The notes under the pieces are model-generated. The model did not search any database and was not told the DNA's origin. It worked only from the letters and a program-made list of their open reading frames with translations. A stretch of 64,000 nt of DNA, from contig ML976978.1 of NCBI GenBank assembly GCA_010015675.1, forward strand, positions 1,426,848 to 1,490,847, given 5' to 3'. A program made the translations under genes and the position numbers. Origin of the DNA: Byssothecium circinans. Lineage: Eukaryota; Ascomycota; Dothideomycetes; Pleosporales; Massarinaceae. How positions within the stretch are numbered: the first letter of the stretch is position 1; each line of letters opens with the position of its first letter. Positions 33,370 through 45,155 of the stretch are shown piece after piece.

Positions 33370-34181
33370 ATGCACACCAAAGCCTTCCTCACTCTTGCGC
33401 TCGCGGGCCTGGCTACCTCTTCCCCCATTCAGAAGCGCCAGACTCGAACGACATCGAGCGAGTTCTCCCAAGGAGGCTGCCGAGACGTCCTCTTCGCGTG
33501 GGCCCGCGGGTCCACTGAACAGGGAAACATGGTGCGCCCTCTCCTTCACCTCTTCCCCCATCACCAACCCCAGCACACACACAAACTAACAAACCCCAGG
33601 GCAGCATCGTCGGCCCCCAAACTTCAGACGGCATCAAAGCGCAATTCGGCGCCGAAAACGTCGCCACCGAAGGCATCAACTACGCGGCGGCGCTCGCCCC
33701 GAACGCGCAACCAGGCGGCACAGACGCAAAGTCGAAAAAGCTCATGCAAGACACGCTCACCGCCATGGCGACGCAATGCCCAGACTCGGTAATCGTAGCG
33801 GGCGGCTACTCGCAAGGCGCGGCGGTCAACCACCGGGCCATCGAAGACCTCCCCGCCGCGACGCAGGACCGCATCGCGGGCGTGGTGCTCTACGGCGACA
33901 CGCAGAAGCAGCAGGACAATGCGCAGATCCCCGGGTTCCCGCAGGAAAAGACCATGATCATCTGCGCGCCCGGCGATGCCGTGTGCAGGGGCTCGCTGAC
34001 CATTCTGCCCGCCCATCTGAGTTATGGGCGGAATGCCGGGGAGGGGTCGGCGTTTTTGAATACGCAGATTGCGAATGCTATGGCTGCTGCTAAGGCGAGG
34101 AAGGCGAAGAGGGAGGCTGAGGACAAGAGGGAGAGTGTTGCGGAGGAGGTTGGGAAGAGGGCGGTGGGGATTGCGGCGTAG
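33370..34181 (+). CDS. Cutinase (secreted serine esterase)
   Basis: Hydrolyses ester bonds of plant cutin or related polyesters outside the cell. Exons 33370-33531 and 33600-34181 (68-bp GTGCGC...CCCCAG intron) give 247 residues. The signal peptide (MHTKAFLTLALAGLATSSP) ends before a Lys-Arg pro-site (IQKRQ). The cutinase core follows: GGCRDVLFAWARGSTEQGNMG with the oxyanion-hole Ser48 and Cys37, the nucleophile Ser125 in GGYSQGAA, and Asp180 within CAPGDAVC between Cys176 and Cys183. The catalytic His193 lies in AHLSYG. Cys37-Cys114 and Cys176-Cys183 are the two canonical disulfides. Unusually, the enzyme carries a highly charged C-terminal tail of about 35 residues (AAAKARKAKREAEDKRES) absent from classical 200-230-residue cutinases. 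Confidence 0.93.
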
Positions 34182-35089
34182 GTCTTTTTGGGGGGAACTT
34201 GTTTATAGTGGATGGATGGATTGGATGATATATAGGGGGAATGCGCATGCCTTGTACGTTTTGGGGTGACTTTCCACTTTCCACTTTTTCCACTTTTTCT
34301 TTTTCTTTTTCTTTTTCTTTTTCTTTTTCTTTTTCTTTTTCTTTTTCTTTTTCTTTTTCTTTTTCTTATTCTTATTCTTATACGCAGTTATGATGGACGC
34401 GAAGTATTTCCTAGCTTGAATCGTTCTCTCTGGTTCGTCTTTCCGTGGCCCCCGATTGCCTGGTTCTGGTCTCGCCTTTGCAATAGATACACACGTGCAC
34501 GCCAATCTTCACGCCTCACAGCTGTCTGTATAACTGACATCTTTGCGCATTAAAAATGTCTACACAACTGACATCCATCTTCGCTATCTATCACACCCGC
34601 CGTCTGTCCATTTCACTGACACTGACGCCTTTAACACTTCAACGCCTCTCGCCATGTGGCAGGTTCTGATTCCATGGAACTAGGGGACACTATGGATTTG
34701 GAAACAGTCTATTTCTAATCCCTCAGCAACAAGCATTTGGAATGATCGCGCCGGAGTGGTGTGCATGTGTAAAAGCGATGAAACTGTTAGTTTCACTTGG
34801 GGTAGGGGGTGTGGTGAAACGCATTGCCGACGCAAGAAACTATGGCACGGATCTTCCGGAGCGACAAGTGAAGTTTAATATTCGTCGTGTGGAAAGCGGT
34901 TTGAGATACCATTTATATAGCGCTGAAGAAATCTTTGGCAGATTCGCTCATACTATCATCTAATACCCCAAGGTAGGATCTATCTTTTTTTTTTTTCTTT
35001 GCAAAATATAAGTACACAAACGCAAAACAGACCAAGTAACTTCCTTCCCAATCAAACAACAAATAAAACCAAGCACCCAAAAAATTTAA
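34182..35089. other. Convergent intergenic region
   Basis: Between the cutinase and WSC-gene stops. It holds the hexanucleotide microsatellite described separately, a few loose copies of an ACTGACATC-like word at 34510-34630 and a T11-type run near 34986. No gene is seen. Confidence 0.5.
34292..34379. repeat. CTTTTT hexanucleotide microsatellite
   Basis: About twelve to thirteen near-perfect copies of CTTTTT on the plus strand (period 6), decaying at the 3' end into CTTATT units. It lies about 110 bp downstream of the cutinase stop. Confidence 0.9.
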
Positions 35090-36055
35090 CTAACCGTGCT
35101 GAATCGGCCCAAAAAACCCAACCCTCGTAATGAAAAATGCATCCGGCGCGTTATTCAACTCATAAGACGTAAAGGTCACACAGACAGACATATGCAACTC
35201 ACCCACCAACGCCGTCGGAGCGTTGATAATAGCAACGACATCTGCATAACCCCCAAACGGCCCCGTGCCGGTACACGTCCTCTGCCACTGATTGCAAACC
35301 TCTCCACCGAAGATGCGCTCCGAGTCTGCGAAGACGGAGTACGTGAGCGCATCAAGCGAGACGCCAGACTCGCTGTCTGGGATAGAGCGGCCCATGGTGA
35401 GTGTCAAGTTCCAGTTTCCCGAACTTGTGATGTTGACGATTTGAGAAATGCAGAGGGAGCGGATAGATGCCTTCCAGGGTGCGGAGGAGATGCCGTAGCC
35501 GGTGACGCCGGAAGGGTCTCTGAGGTATTTCCCCGTGAGGCTTTCCTTGTTTGGCACGGTGGGATTACCGGACACTGTCCATCCGCTTGGTGTGGAAAAA
35601 TTGCCGTTTGTGATGACGTCTTGCCCGTCCGGGTCCGTGGTTGGGGAGGCGGCCGCGCCAGCGGTGTATATATGGAGAGGTGATTGGGGCCACCGCAGAT
35701 CTGCCCCGAGTTCCCTGCGCAAGGCATGAAGCAGTTGCTGCTATCTGCTATGCTCGAGCTTTCGCGGATTGTAGTGTCACACTATACTTTGGTTAACGTC
35801 GATGGAAAGTATTTGGGTTCGAGAATTGACATCGAAGCATTGATCAGAGTACTCCAGCCCGGCGATGGAATAGCCTGCTTCAGTGCAGAACTGCTGGCAT
35901 CCTTCGATGGTCATGCCAGTGCGGTCGAAATAAAAGGTCTGACGCAGCGTTCGCAGGTCAATACTATCTATGTAACATCCTTCATACTTCAATGAAAGTG
36001 AGGGTTCCACAATGGGTAATACTGCCGTGACGAGAGCCGGTGATGTGTATCGCAT
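35090..36055 (-). CDS. WSC-domain secreted protein with an apparent frame break
   Basis: WSC domains are Cys-rich carbohydrate-binding modules of fungal wall and secreted proteins. Exon 1 (36055-35831) encodes a short, weak signal sequence and the first half of WSC (YEGCYIDS, MTIEGCQQFCTEAGYSIAGL). A 49-bp intron (35782-35830) leads to SSSIADSSNCFMPCAGNSG and then QICGGPNHLSIYT, completing the domain. Immediately after, in an AT-dinucleotide run near 35665-35674, the frame must shift by two bases to continue as TAGAAASPTTDPDGQDV and a C-terminal domain (ITNGNFSTPSGW to FFGPIQHG, stop at 35090). An alternative GT-AG intron of 74 bp (35620-35693) would also restore frame but delete the end of WSC. 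So this is either a recent frameshift allele, a sequence error, or a spliced variant. Confidence 0.65.
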
Positions 36056-38038
36056 TGTATGTAGTTGGTATTTGAGGTTCCTGGATAAAGGATGGAATTT
36101 TTGGGTTCGCTATTCATTTAAGGATTGACAATGATGGTTGGGCAAACCAAGTCCTTGAGGCGCGCTATAGGGCCACATCCAATCGTGATGCTACCAATTG
36201 CAATGATGGGCTTGAGTGTTGTTATGATGGGCATAGATTTTTCTGCTTTACTTTCGCATGATGTAGTTGACGTGTTGAGAGAAGTGGTGATGAGCGTTGG
36301 ATATGCGTCGGCGAGGCGTGCCGAGCTAGTTGATTGGAGGAGTTTTTTTATTTATGATGGATAACTCTGCGTTGTGTTTTGGTGGCTGGACCGTCCCACT
36401 GCAAAACATCGTGACTCTCTTTCCGCTGCAAATCATACAGTATCGCGTTCATCCGCGTAAGTATTTGTGTCTAATAGCCAAATAGAAGCATAGTACAGGA
36501 ACAAGCGTACACCGGATCTGGAGATGCGATGAATGGTGGTGACGAAGATGCCTCGGTGGTGCATGTGGTGAGAGGAAGGAATAGCTAAGTAGGGCTTACC
36601 GATAACGTCACGTCACGTCCAGCTTGCGACGCATCAATCTAACACTCAACAGCATCACTCAAGTACCGTAATACTGTCGGGCCAAATTAGCATCTCATCC
36701 GTCCAGATACCGGGTTCTCTGGAACCCTTTGTAGACCTACGCCTATCCATTCAACTGCTAGAAATTTTGTGCTTGCTATCACCTTAACCCCTACCCTGCC
36801 TGACTGTCCCTGAAAACACCCCCGGATGGTTGTCGATGATTCCTCAAAGAAAGGTTTTCCTAATTAGTTCTCACGGCTCCTCGCCCGGACAGGTTCCCTC
36901 CGATGACTCATCTCATCTGAACGTGGGGCTCACATCCACCCCTACTTCAGCCTTGAACGTACCTTACACGCGCTTCTAATTGAATCACAATGCCAAAGTA
37001 ATCGAGGAGAAAGAAAGTACGTACAATAGTATTCAGCAAATTCTTCGACTAGCTTACCGGTTCTAAAAAAATCCTCAACCACTCCGACATGAGCACACAG
37101 CAACAACCTTGGAACGTCAACTAGCAGCGTTGCCAACCTCAGACTTACCCACTCCCAAACGCACCTAAACCGAATTTTTTGTCCGCAAGAACCGAAGTGA
37201 GTATAACACTTTACTAATCAGAATTCCGACGTCTATAGCCTCAAGCATATTGCCGCTCCTCGGTTGCTTGGTCACGAGCCTCGGTGGAATATATACATTC
37301 CCTAAGGTATATATGAAGAAGAGTATTGACGGCGTCAACACACTCTCAAATTGTTTGGTTTGTTGAGGTAGGAGGAGATCATATCAGAGAGAGCTGAGAA
37401 ACAACTGTCCCCGATCCTGAGCCAGTATATACTATGCCATTTGGGTCATAGTGTGTTTATTCTCAGTCCTCGAGGCTGTGGAACCAAGCTTCCTGTGGCT
37501 AAGGAGTCAAAGAATTTGAACCGTTTGTACGTGTACGATGTGTCACTGCCTCATTGAGTCGGCTGCAGGCTTCACATCCCTCTTTCAAGGTCACAGGTTG
37601 CGCCAACTCATGACAAGGTGCAAAACACGAATGATGATTTTCAGATTTACAATCGTAAAGCTCACCAAAAAAAACCACAAGCGAGCCGCCTTATTGAATA
37701 CACAATCCACCGGATCGTATATGGGGGCCGGTACCAAGCTTGATTTGCAAACAAGGTATGATGCTGTATTACCGCCATGGATTCCATAGTCCTCAACTGG
37801 ATCAGGTATTCACATAGATTCTCTTTATTAGATATGTTTGTTTGCGATACCTCTCTGACTCTATTTCCATATTGGTGTGTCACTGAGCTGTTGTCTCATC
37901 CTTCACTTCACACAGTTCACAATCAAACCTGTAACGTCAAAATAACAACACTACAATACCCGCTCTATCGCACATTCAAAATTACCCTCCCCTTCTCAGC
38001 CCATGCTTCCTTCCTACTGCCCAAAATGAACCAACATC
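36056..38038. other. Intergenic, no gene recognised
   Basis: Nearly 2 kb between divergently oriented genes. Both promoters must lie here. Only short random frames are present; AT content is somewhat raised around 37000-37700. Confidence 0.5.
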
Positions 38039-39968
38039 ATGCGCACACCCTCCCCAAAATCCGAACAATACCGCCACCAAGTGCAAACCCGCGTCGAAGG
38101 TCTTCTATCAGGAAACCGCGCTCGCGACTCTACACTAAGTGGGCTAAGTACTCGTCGCTTGATATTAGAGGGAGTGATTGAAGAAGTGCGCATTTATCGG
38201 TTGAGGAAGGAAGAGAAAGCCAGAAAAGCGAGAGACGAGCAGTGTGAACGGGACGGAGAGATGGATGAGAAAGATAAGCAAGCAGGTAAAAGAAGTAGAA
38301 GTCGGTCACGCTCAAGGCAAACACACCCTATGGATGTTGGAGGAGGAGCAGAGAGGGACAGGGGAAGACCGCGTGAAACACGGGGAGAAGAGGAGGATGA
38401 CCTCGAGCTCGATCACGCTTCCCTCGTCTCAGGCGAAACAAATCGCTCCAACGAAGATCCGCGATACGTAATGACCGGTGCGCGTCCTGCAGGCGCACCT
38501 ATTCCACCATCCTCAACTTCTAATCACAAAGCCGCGAGACAAAACCTCCGCTCCCCATCACATTCCGAATCCCCACACCACGAGCGCGGTCGCACCCACC
38601 ACAAGCATAAACAACGCTATGACTCTCGCGGTAAACCTCTAATCCGCACAGCAAGAGGCTGGCGCGATGCTTCGGCAGGATCACCGCCAAAGTACCAGTT
38701 CAAGAAGGATTTGACGCTGGGGTTCGGCACGCATGTGAAGAACTGTATGCAGTGGGGTAAGGAGGATTATGAGTTGCGGCAAAGAAAGGAGGAGAGGAGG
38801 ACGAGAGGAAGGTTGGAGGATAGGAAGAAAGCTCGGAGGGAACGAAGGGATGGGAAGGGAGAGCAGGGAGACAGAGGGGAACAGAATGAGGCGGGAAGGG
38901 GTACAGAAAAGAGCCCCGGGCGTGACAATGAGAAAGGTGATGACGGTGAGCATACTAGATACCACCACGCCGATAAGAAGAAACCTACTAACTAACCCAA
39001 ACGAGCAGCACCGCCGTCAAAATAGCCTCAGTTCCCACCACAGCCACCGACGCAGAAATAACTCCCATCACTCATCCAGCCCCGAATCCCGGTACACTGC
39101 TGCACATAAAGGCCGCGCAGAAGCAAATGCCCAGTCCCGCGGCGAACGTCTCGCAAGGCAAGTATCTGACGCACACCCACCCACACAAAATTCACATCGC
39201 TCTCATTCTCCGTCTCCATCCTCTCGTTCCCCACTTCCCCCTCCACCGCCTCAAGAACCATACCATCTTACCCCCGAAGAGGAAGCAGAACTCGCAGAGT
39301 CCCCGGCCCCACAAGTACGCTTCCGAACACGGACCTCTTCGATCAGAACGCGGCTCACGAAGAAGCGGAAACACAAAGTGAAAAAAGAAGACTCGAATCC
39401 ACCGCCCAGAAACGTATCGTCGTTGGATCCAGTGTATGAGGGGACCAGACATTCCCAATCAGTGGAAGATCGCGAGCGCGCGCAAGCTGAACAGACATCT
39501 TCTCTCGTCGACCCTATATCGCCTTCCAACCCAGACACGAACCGCCAACGGCAACATGACTACTCAGCAGACCATAGTGGCAACGTCGATGAGTATCAAA
39601 GAAACCTCCATTCCAACCACCACTATGACACCTCCCAAAGGCCACTAAACCGCGACGCCCTCGCCGCCCGGGATGCCGAGGGATCAACCCTGGTATCAGA
39701 CTGGTGGTCTGTTCGTTCCGATACACCTACTGATGATGGACGCCATTCACCTCGCTCATCTCGATCGCCCACTACAAGGGGAAGGAGCCGAGACATGAGT
39801 TCAGCAGATACGACTAATGGGGACGACGATCGGTTGAGGCATATGCGAGTGCCAGAACAGGGGACGGCGAGAGATAGGTCGACGGATACGGATGGTGGGA
39901 GTGTGTTGGGGAGGCTATCGGCTCATGTGGATCGTGATGGTGATCGGCATCGGAAGGATAGGCCTTGA
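38039..39968 (+). CDS. Disordered basic, RS-rich protein of unknown function
   Basis: I do not recognise a family. The first part, from ATG 38039, encodes a charged helix-rich segment (GVIEEVRIYRLRKEEKARKA), an RS tract (KRSRSRSRSRQ) and a conserved-looking block YQFKKDLTLGFGTHVKNCMQ. The second part, in another frame to 39968, is Ser/Arg/His-rich with a PPPPPPQEPYHLTPEEEAEL segment and ends near GGSVLGRLSAHVDRDGDRH. They must be joined by splicing. A donor GTGAGC at 38946 is clear. The nearest good acceptor (39008, with TACTAACTAAC before it) leads to an early stop at 39025, whereas an acceptor at 39120 keeps the frame open (584 residues). The true junction is unresolved. RS content suggests a nuclear, RNA-related role, which is inference only. 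Confidence 0.6.
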
Positions 39969-40594
39969 TGCAGGCAGGAGAGATCTGAATGAACGTATAT
40001 CTATTGCTGATGGACGTATTTTCGTCATTGAAATGGAGCGCGTACTGTTCATAGTGTTGGCAAGATATTGAACTAATAACAGTCTTATCGTCGAGTCCGT
40101 AACACTGCTCGCAGAACACAGAAAGTTTACGTCCCGTCACAGCACGAATTGGCAAGAACAATTAGAGTGGAGAAGAGCGTGGTCGCGGTAGGTATAGCGG
40201 AAAACGTGATGTCGACTCTAGCGAACCAAGCGTAGGGAATGAAGGGGGAAATGGAGCGCGTGGCGCCATGAAAGCGATTGAAGTTCAAGGATACGGGTAT
40301 TGGATGAGATAGAACGGGCCAGAATCGCATTAGGAGATGAAGATGGACATAGAAGGAGACGGGAATGGGAATGATAGAAGCCGTTGATGAAGTCAAACTC
40401 ACTGATGTATGGATTACATGTACATTGGAGCTAAAAGTAACAGCGGACTATTCAGCTACGACGCATCGGCTACCAACGCCATTTGGGTAAATCCGCTCAA
40501 ATGCGCAAACAGATACCACAGCGCCCACCAATGCATATTCCTTAACAAGTACTCTTCAGACACAACGTCAACCCCATCATATCCTTCATCAATC
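39969..40594. other. Convergent intergenic region
   Basis: 626 bp between the RS-rich gene and the RFC1 stop. No gene is seen. Confidence 0.5.
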
Positions 40595-43500
40595 TTACTT
40601 CTTGCCCCTACCCTTTGCAGCGGCCTTCCCCTTCCCCTTGCCCTTCGGTTTCACCTCCTCTTCCTCACTACTAATATCATCCTCGTCATCCACAGCCTTC
40701 TTCTTCCCTTTACCCTTAGGCTTGGCCGCCGCTCCCTTCTTGGCCGCTGCCTTCTTCTTAGGCTGCTTGACATATTTGTCTTTGGTGAGATCGGCGTCTT
40801 CGTCTTCCTCCTTGATCTCGTTGACAACTTCTTCTTCATCCGACTCGTCGAGCGCTTCTTCGAGATCTGGCTTCTCTTTTGCGGACTTTTTCGGTGCTAC
40901 CACGTTGGAGGCCTTCATGAACGGGAGGGGATGGGATTGCTGGTTATATCTGCACCACTTTGTTAGCTGGGAAGAATGTCAGGCCAAAGATTGACTTACT
41001 GCCTCGTGAACACCGCCTTAGACGCCGACTCGATCTTGACCTTCTCCTGCTGCATAGGACCCACACCGAGCTCCATGATAGCGTCAAAATCATCTTTGGT
41101 CAAAAAGTAGCTGTCCATGAGTTCGATGATATTGGGAACGGAGTCTCTGCCCTCAGCCTCAAGTCGCTTGACAAGCTGCTGCCAAAAGACTGGAACATAC
41201 TGCTGACGGACTTCATGCCTATCGCCCGATGACCGGAGTCGCATGTGAGCCTGGATTTCCTTGACCATGCGAGTCAGCTTATTCTGATTGCTGTTTTTGC
41301 CCAGCCAGCTGGTGAAGCGGGTTCCGTGACCAGCTGTGCTACCAGACACGAAGCTGGCTGGTCTAACAAAACCGAACACGGCATGTGTTGGCATCAAACT
41401 CCAATGCTGCTGCGAGCCATGAATCATTCGATCGACCAAGTCGCCGTCACTAATGCTGTCAGCAGCTTCGGAGGCTAGCTCCAGTAGCTTGAGCTTCTTT
41501 TCTGGGCCGTCGTATTGCAGTGCCCGTATCGGATTCGTGCCGAGATAGTTCTCCTGAAGCATGAGGGGGCTGAACTCATGGTCATTGAAATAGAGCTCGA
41601 TCTTCTCGTTGAGTGTGGCTTTGCTGCTAGCAGCAAACATGCCACCGCCAAGGATCTTCTGGGTGATGTCCCACGGCTTGAGAACGACGTGCTTTTGCCA
41701 TGCCTTGGACATTTCTTTCCCCTTGTCGAAATCCATGGATGCCTGATCCAATTTGGCTGTCGAAAGCATGTTCACGACTTGCCGAATGTCGGCATGGGTT
41801 CCCTCGATCAGTGCACTGAGGACAGAGGGTGGCATCTTTGGTAACTTTTCGCGAACGGCGATAGTCATCATGCGAGACTTAATCTGGTCCACAGTCGGTC
41901 GCCGGAAAGGTATATCGAAAGTACAGTAGTCGAACGGCTTCATCTTCGGAAGTCGCCTGTCATTGCAAATCAAGATCATTGGGATCTCGGTCTTCTTGCA
42001 GACGGCAGCGAGAGCTCCAACTCCGCCTCGATCTCCCGCAGACATACCATCCACTTCGTCCATGATCAGTACCATCTTCTTTTTCGCCGTTTCTACGTCC
42101 TTGCCGTCACCTGCAAAATAGCCATGGAGAGAATTCGTGCTGAGAACACCACGTAGGCCTTCTTCGATAAGCTTCTTGCTTCGGGTATCGCTAGCATTCC
42201 TCTCAACAATGTCGTAGCCTTCGAGTTTCGCCACAAGATGTGCTGCTGTGGTCTTGCCAATTCCTGGGGGACCATGAATAATGACGGCGCGGAACGAACC
42301 ACTACCGTCGGGCCCAGCGAGCTTGAAGTTCGTCTTGAGGCTCTTGGGGAACCTCTGTAGCCATTTCTGCAGCCTCTCCACAGAGGCTTTGTTGCCACAA
42401 ATTTGATTGAGCGCGGTCGGGGCATACTTCACGGTCCAAAGTCGCGAATCGACAGTTGGATCTGAGCTTTTTCCAGCAGCAGCATTGCCGCCTCGAGCAA
42501 CATATGCATTCTTCATGGCCTTCAGCCTCGCTTGCTCTTCCTTCTCCATCAGTGCCGCTTGCTTCTTGACCTCTTCCTCCTCTTTGCGCTGTTTCTCTTT
42601 GTACGCAGCTTGTGCTTTGGAGTCACCCGTGTTGCCGGCCGCGGTCAGCTTTTCAATAAGTGCAGTCACACCATCCTCGTCGATAGTTTTGAGGTTCATT
42701 TCTCGAATTTTTGCCAATTTAGTGGGGCCGGCATCATCTCCCAGGACAATGTAGCTTGTCTTTTTGCTTGGCTGTCCTACGACTTTTCCGCCGTGACGTT
42801 TGATCAGCTCTTGAGCCTCCGTTCGTCCCCACCGGGTCAATACGCCCGTGAAGACAAACGTCAGGCCAGCAAGGCAGGTATCACTTCCAGAGGGCATTTC
42901 TCCAGATGATCCACCAGTTGGACCTGCATTCGCGTTACCGCCTCCTGCCTTAGCTCTCCAGTCAAACTTGGCATCAGGGTCCTTGGGTGGAGGCGTTGGC
43001 GCTCGGACTTGCGGAATGCTGTCGTAGATAGCCTGAATATTCTCGTCCTCGGTGACTTCTTCCTTCTTTGCCTTCTTCTTAGCAGGCGGCTTTGCAGGAG
43101 TTGCTTTCTTTGGCCGGCCTTTCTTGGGCTTTACCTCTTCCTCCTCGTCTTCGTCTTCTTCATCGAGCTCCGGCGTCTTGCGTTTCCTGCTCACGACGGA
43201 GGATTTCTTTGGCTTGCTCTTCACGGCCTGCTCCTCCTCGTCTGGTTCTACAAAATCATCGTCGGCATCGACGTCCTTCATATCGACATCTTCGTCATCG
43301 GGATCAAAATCGTCCTCATCTTTAAGAGTTTTCTGCTTTTTGGCAGGCCGCTTTGGTGTGCCACGGTGAGGCAGCGGAATGGGCACGTCGTCATTATCGC
43401 TTGCTGCAACTTCCACGTAACCATCCTTCTTGCCATTCTTCTTAAAATCGTCCTCGAAGATATCATCTGCCATTTCCAAATCATCGTCTGGAAACTCGTC

Positions 43501-44075
43501 GTCATCGTCGAGCTCGGCGTACGATTTGACCGGTTTCTTTGCCCTAGTAGAACCTTTCCCATTTGTAGCTGGTGTAGATACCTTAGAGGTTTTGGTGCTT
43601 GCAGCTTTCTTCGGTGTAGCTTTCGGCGTGGACACAGCGGGGGCTTTCTTGACAGGTTCGGACCGCTTGGGTTTGTTCTTGCTCGCGAAGAAGGCGGATG
43701 TCGTCGTCTCTTCAAGTTCGGGTGAGGGCTCTTTTTTCGCCTTTTTGGGTGCAGGTTTTTTTGGCGTCGCTTTCTTGGGTCTGTCACGGTTAGCTGGGCA
43801 CGATTTCATGATTAACGATTAACATACTTCACGTCGTCGTCCTCGTCCGAGTCAGCGATCACTCGGCTGGCTCGCGACTTTTTCTTTGGCGCAGGCTTCT
43901 TGAAAGAGTGTCAGTCCATGAACCTCATGCAAAAGAATACAATTGAAAGTAAAGTAGAGGGGTTGCAGAAGGTGCGCCATAGTTGATAACGTACCTCTTC
44001 TTTCTTCTGCGAGGCCTGGCTGCCCTGGCTCGCCTTTGGTGCACCACCAAAGTAACTGCGAATGTCTGCCGGCAT
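40595..44075 (-). CDS. RFC1: Replication factor C subunit 1 (clamp-loader large subunit)
   Basis: Large subunit of the ATP-driven complex that loads PCNA onto primed DNA in the nucleus. Four exons, 44075-43995, 43898-43828, 43780-41000 and 40949-40595, give 1095 residues; introns are 96, 47 and 50 bp. The N-terminus MPADIRSYFGGAPK is the RFC1-type opening with a PIP-like element. A long alternately basic and acidic disordered region follows. The BRCT domain spans about residues 349-431 (LAGLTFVFTGVLTRWGR). The AAA+ module has Walker A HGPPGIGKT near 553-561 and Walker B LIMDEVDGMSAGDRGG near 622. The RFC1 C-terminal domain includes NPIRALQYDGPEKKLKLLEL. The lysine-rich tail (KPKGKGKGKAAAKGRGKK) is encoded by the last exon. 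It is divergent from the uL16m gene. Confidence 0.96.
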
Positions 44076-44403
44076 CTCGGGCAAGGAGGACCTCTCGATC
44101 TCTCAAAGAGGAAATCGGCGAAATCGTCTCGCAGCGAACAACAACGCAAAGTGGTTGTGTCGATGCAATTCCTTTGCGCGGTTGACAGTTTACAGCCCAG
44201 ACGCGTCGATGACGGGTGTCGTGGAATCACTTTAGCACCGAACGCGCCGGCACCAGCCACAGTGCACCAGCCACAGACTTGGCAATCAAGTTCCCATGTC
44301 GATCTTCAACAAACCACCTCACAACGGTGCTGCGTGCAACGGCGTCAACGACAATATGCCGCCGCCTATATTACCGCAGAGTCTATCGGCTCAATTGAGT
44401 CGG
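44076..44403. promoter_or_regulatory. Divergent promoter between RFC1 and uL16m
   Basis: 328 bp between the two start codons, the only space for both promoters. No TATA box is evident, as is common for housekeeping genes. Confidence 0.55.
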
Positions 44404-45155
44404 ATGGCAATCTCACGACCGCGAGGTAGACATCTTCCCTCCATCGCTACGGCGCCGTACTAACAAAAGGCAGTCCTCACACCCCAAGCACGTATTCTCA
44501 CTCGCTCGAAACCCGCCGTCCGCTTCTTCTCCTCCACGCCCGTCCATCGCAACTGGCTCGCACCGAAGGCCGGAGAATCACGCAAGTCGCGGAAAGGACG
44601 ATGTCGTGTCCCCACAGGCGGTAGCACCCGCGGTACATCAGTAGAATGGGGAGACTACGGTTTACGCATGCGCGATCATGACCGCCGAATTGCCTCCTCT
44701 CAACTTCGCATCGCGGAAGAAACGATCAAAAAGCGGCTTAGAGGCATGAAGTTTCGTATGTACCAAAGAATATCGGCGAACATTGGTGTATACACCAGCG
44801 GAAATGAGAGCAGAATGGGTAAAGGAAAGGGGAGTTTCGATCATTGGGCGAGTAGGGTCAGTGTGAGCAAGGTTATCTTCGAGATCAAGGGCGATTTGCA
44901 CGAGCAGGTTGTAAGGGATGCTTTTCGGCTGGCAGCGAACAAACTGCCTGGTGAGTCTTGAGGTTGAAGGGGTGAGAAAGATGCTAACAGAATGCAGGAT
45001 TGTACGAGTTTGTGAAGAAGGGCGACCCGCCGAAAATGGGCATCACGAAGGTTGGTGTAAATGGGCTGACGGAGGAGTTCTTGAAGAGGCCGCGGAAACT
45101 GTTGCCGTTGGAGCAGACTGCAGCAAGATTGCCGTCAGCATCACGGTCATCATAG
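44404..45155 (+). CDS. MRPL16: Mitochondrial large-subunit ribosomal protein uL16m
   Basis: Component of the mitochondrial 54S/39S-type large ribosomal subunit near the peptidyl-transferase centre. Exons 44404-44425, 44474-44950 and 44998-45155 give 218 residues. The first exon is only 22 bp (MAISRPR plus one base) and is followed by a textbook 48-bp intron with TACTAAC. The presequence is Arg/Ser-rich and amphipathic (LTPQARILTRSKPAVRFFSS), as expected for matrix import. The uL16 core is KGRCRVPTGGSTRGTSVEWG, then FRMYQRISANIGVYTS, RMGKGKGSFDHWASRVS and KVIFEIKG. The third exon supplies GLYEFVKKGDPPKMGITKVG. The short first exon is easy to miss; without it no ATG precedes the presequence in frame. 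Confidence 0.9.

Noticed and set aside
38951..39010. Treating 38039-38995 and 38769-39968 as two overlapping genes
   Set aside because: Both share the same RS/charged composition and the second has no good ATG of its own near its coding-like part; one spliced gene is more likely.
40409..40994. Plus-strand frames of 130-185 codons opposite the RFC1 C-terminus
   Set aside because: They are mirror images of the lysine/alanine-rich RFC1 tail (AAG/GCC codons read as CTT/GGC) and have no independent features.
43009..43822. Long plus-strand frames rich in Ser, Leu and Phe opposite RFC1
   Set aside because: They are antisense shadows of the acidic/basic RFC1 linker; the RFC1 frame has clear domains.
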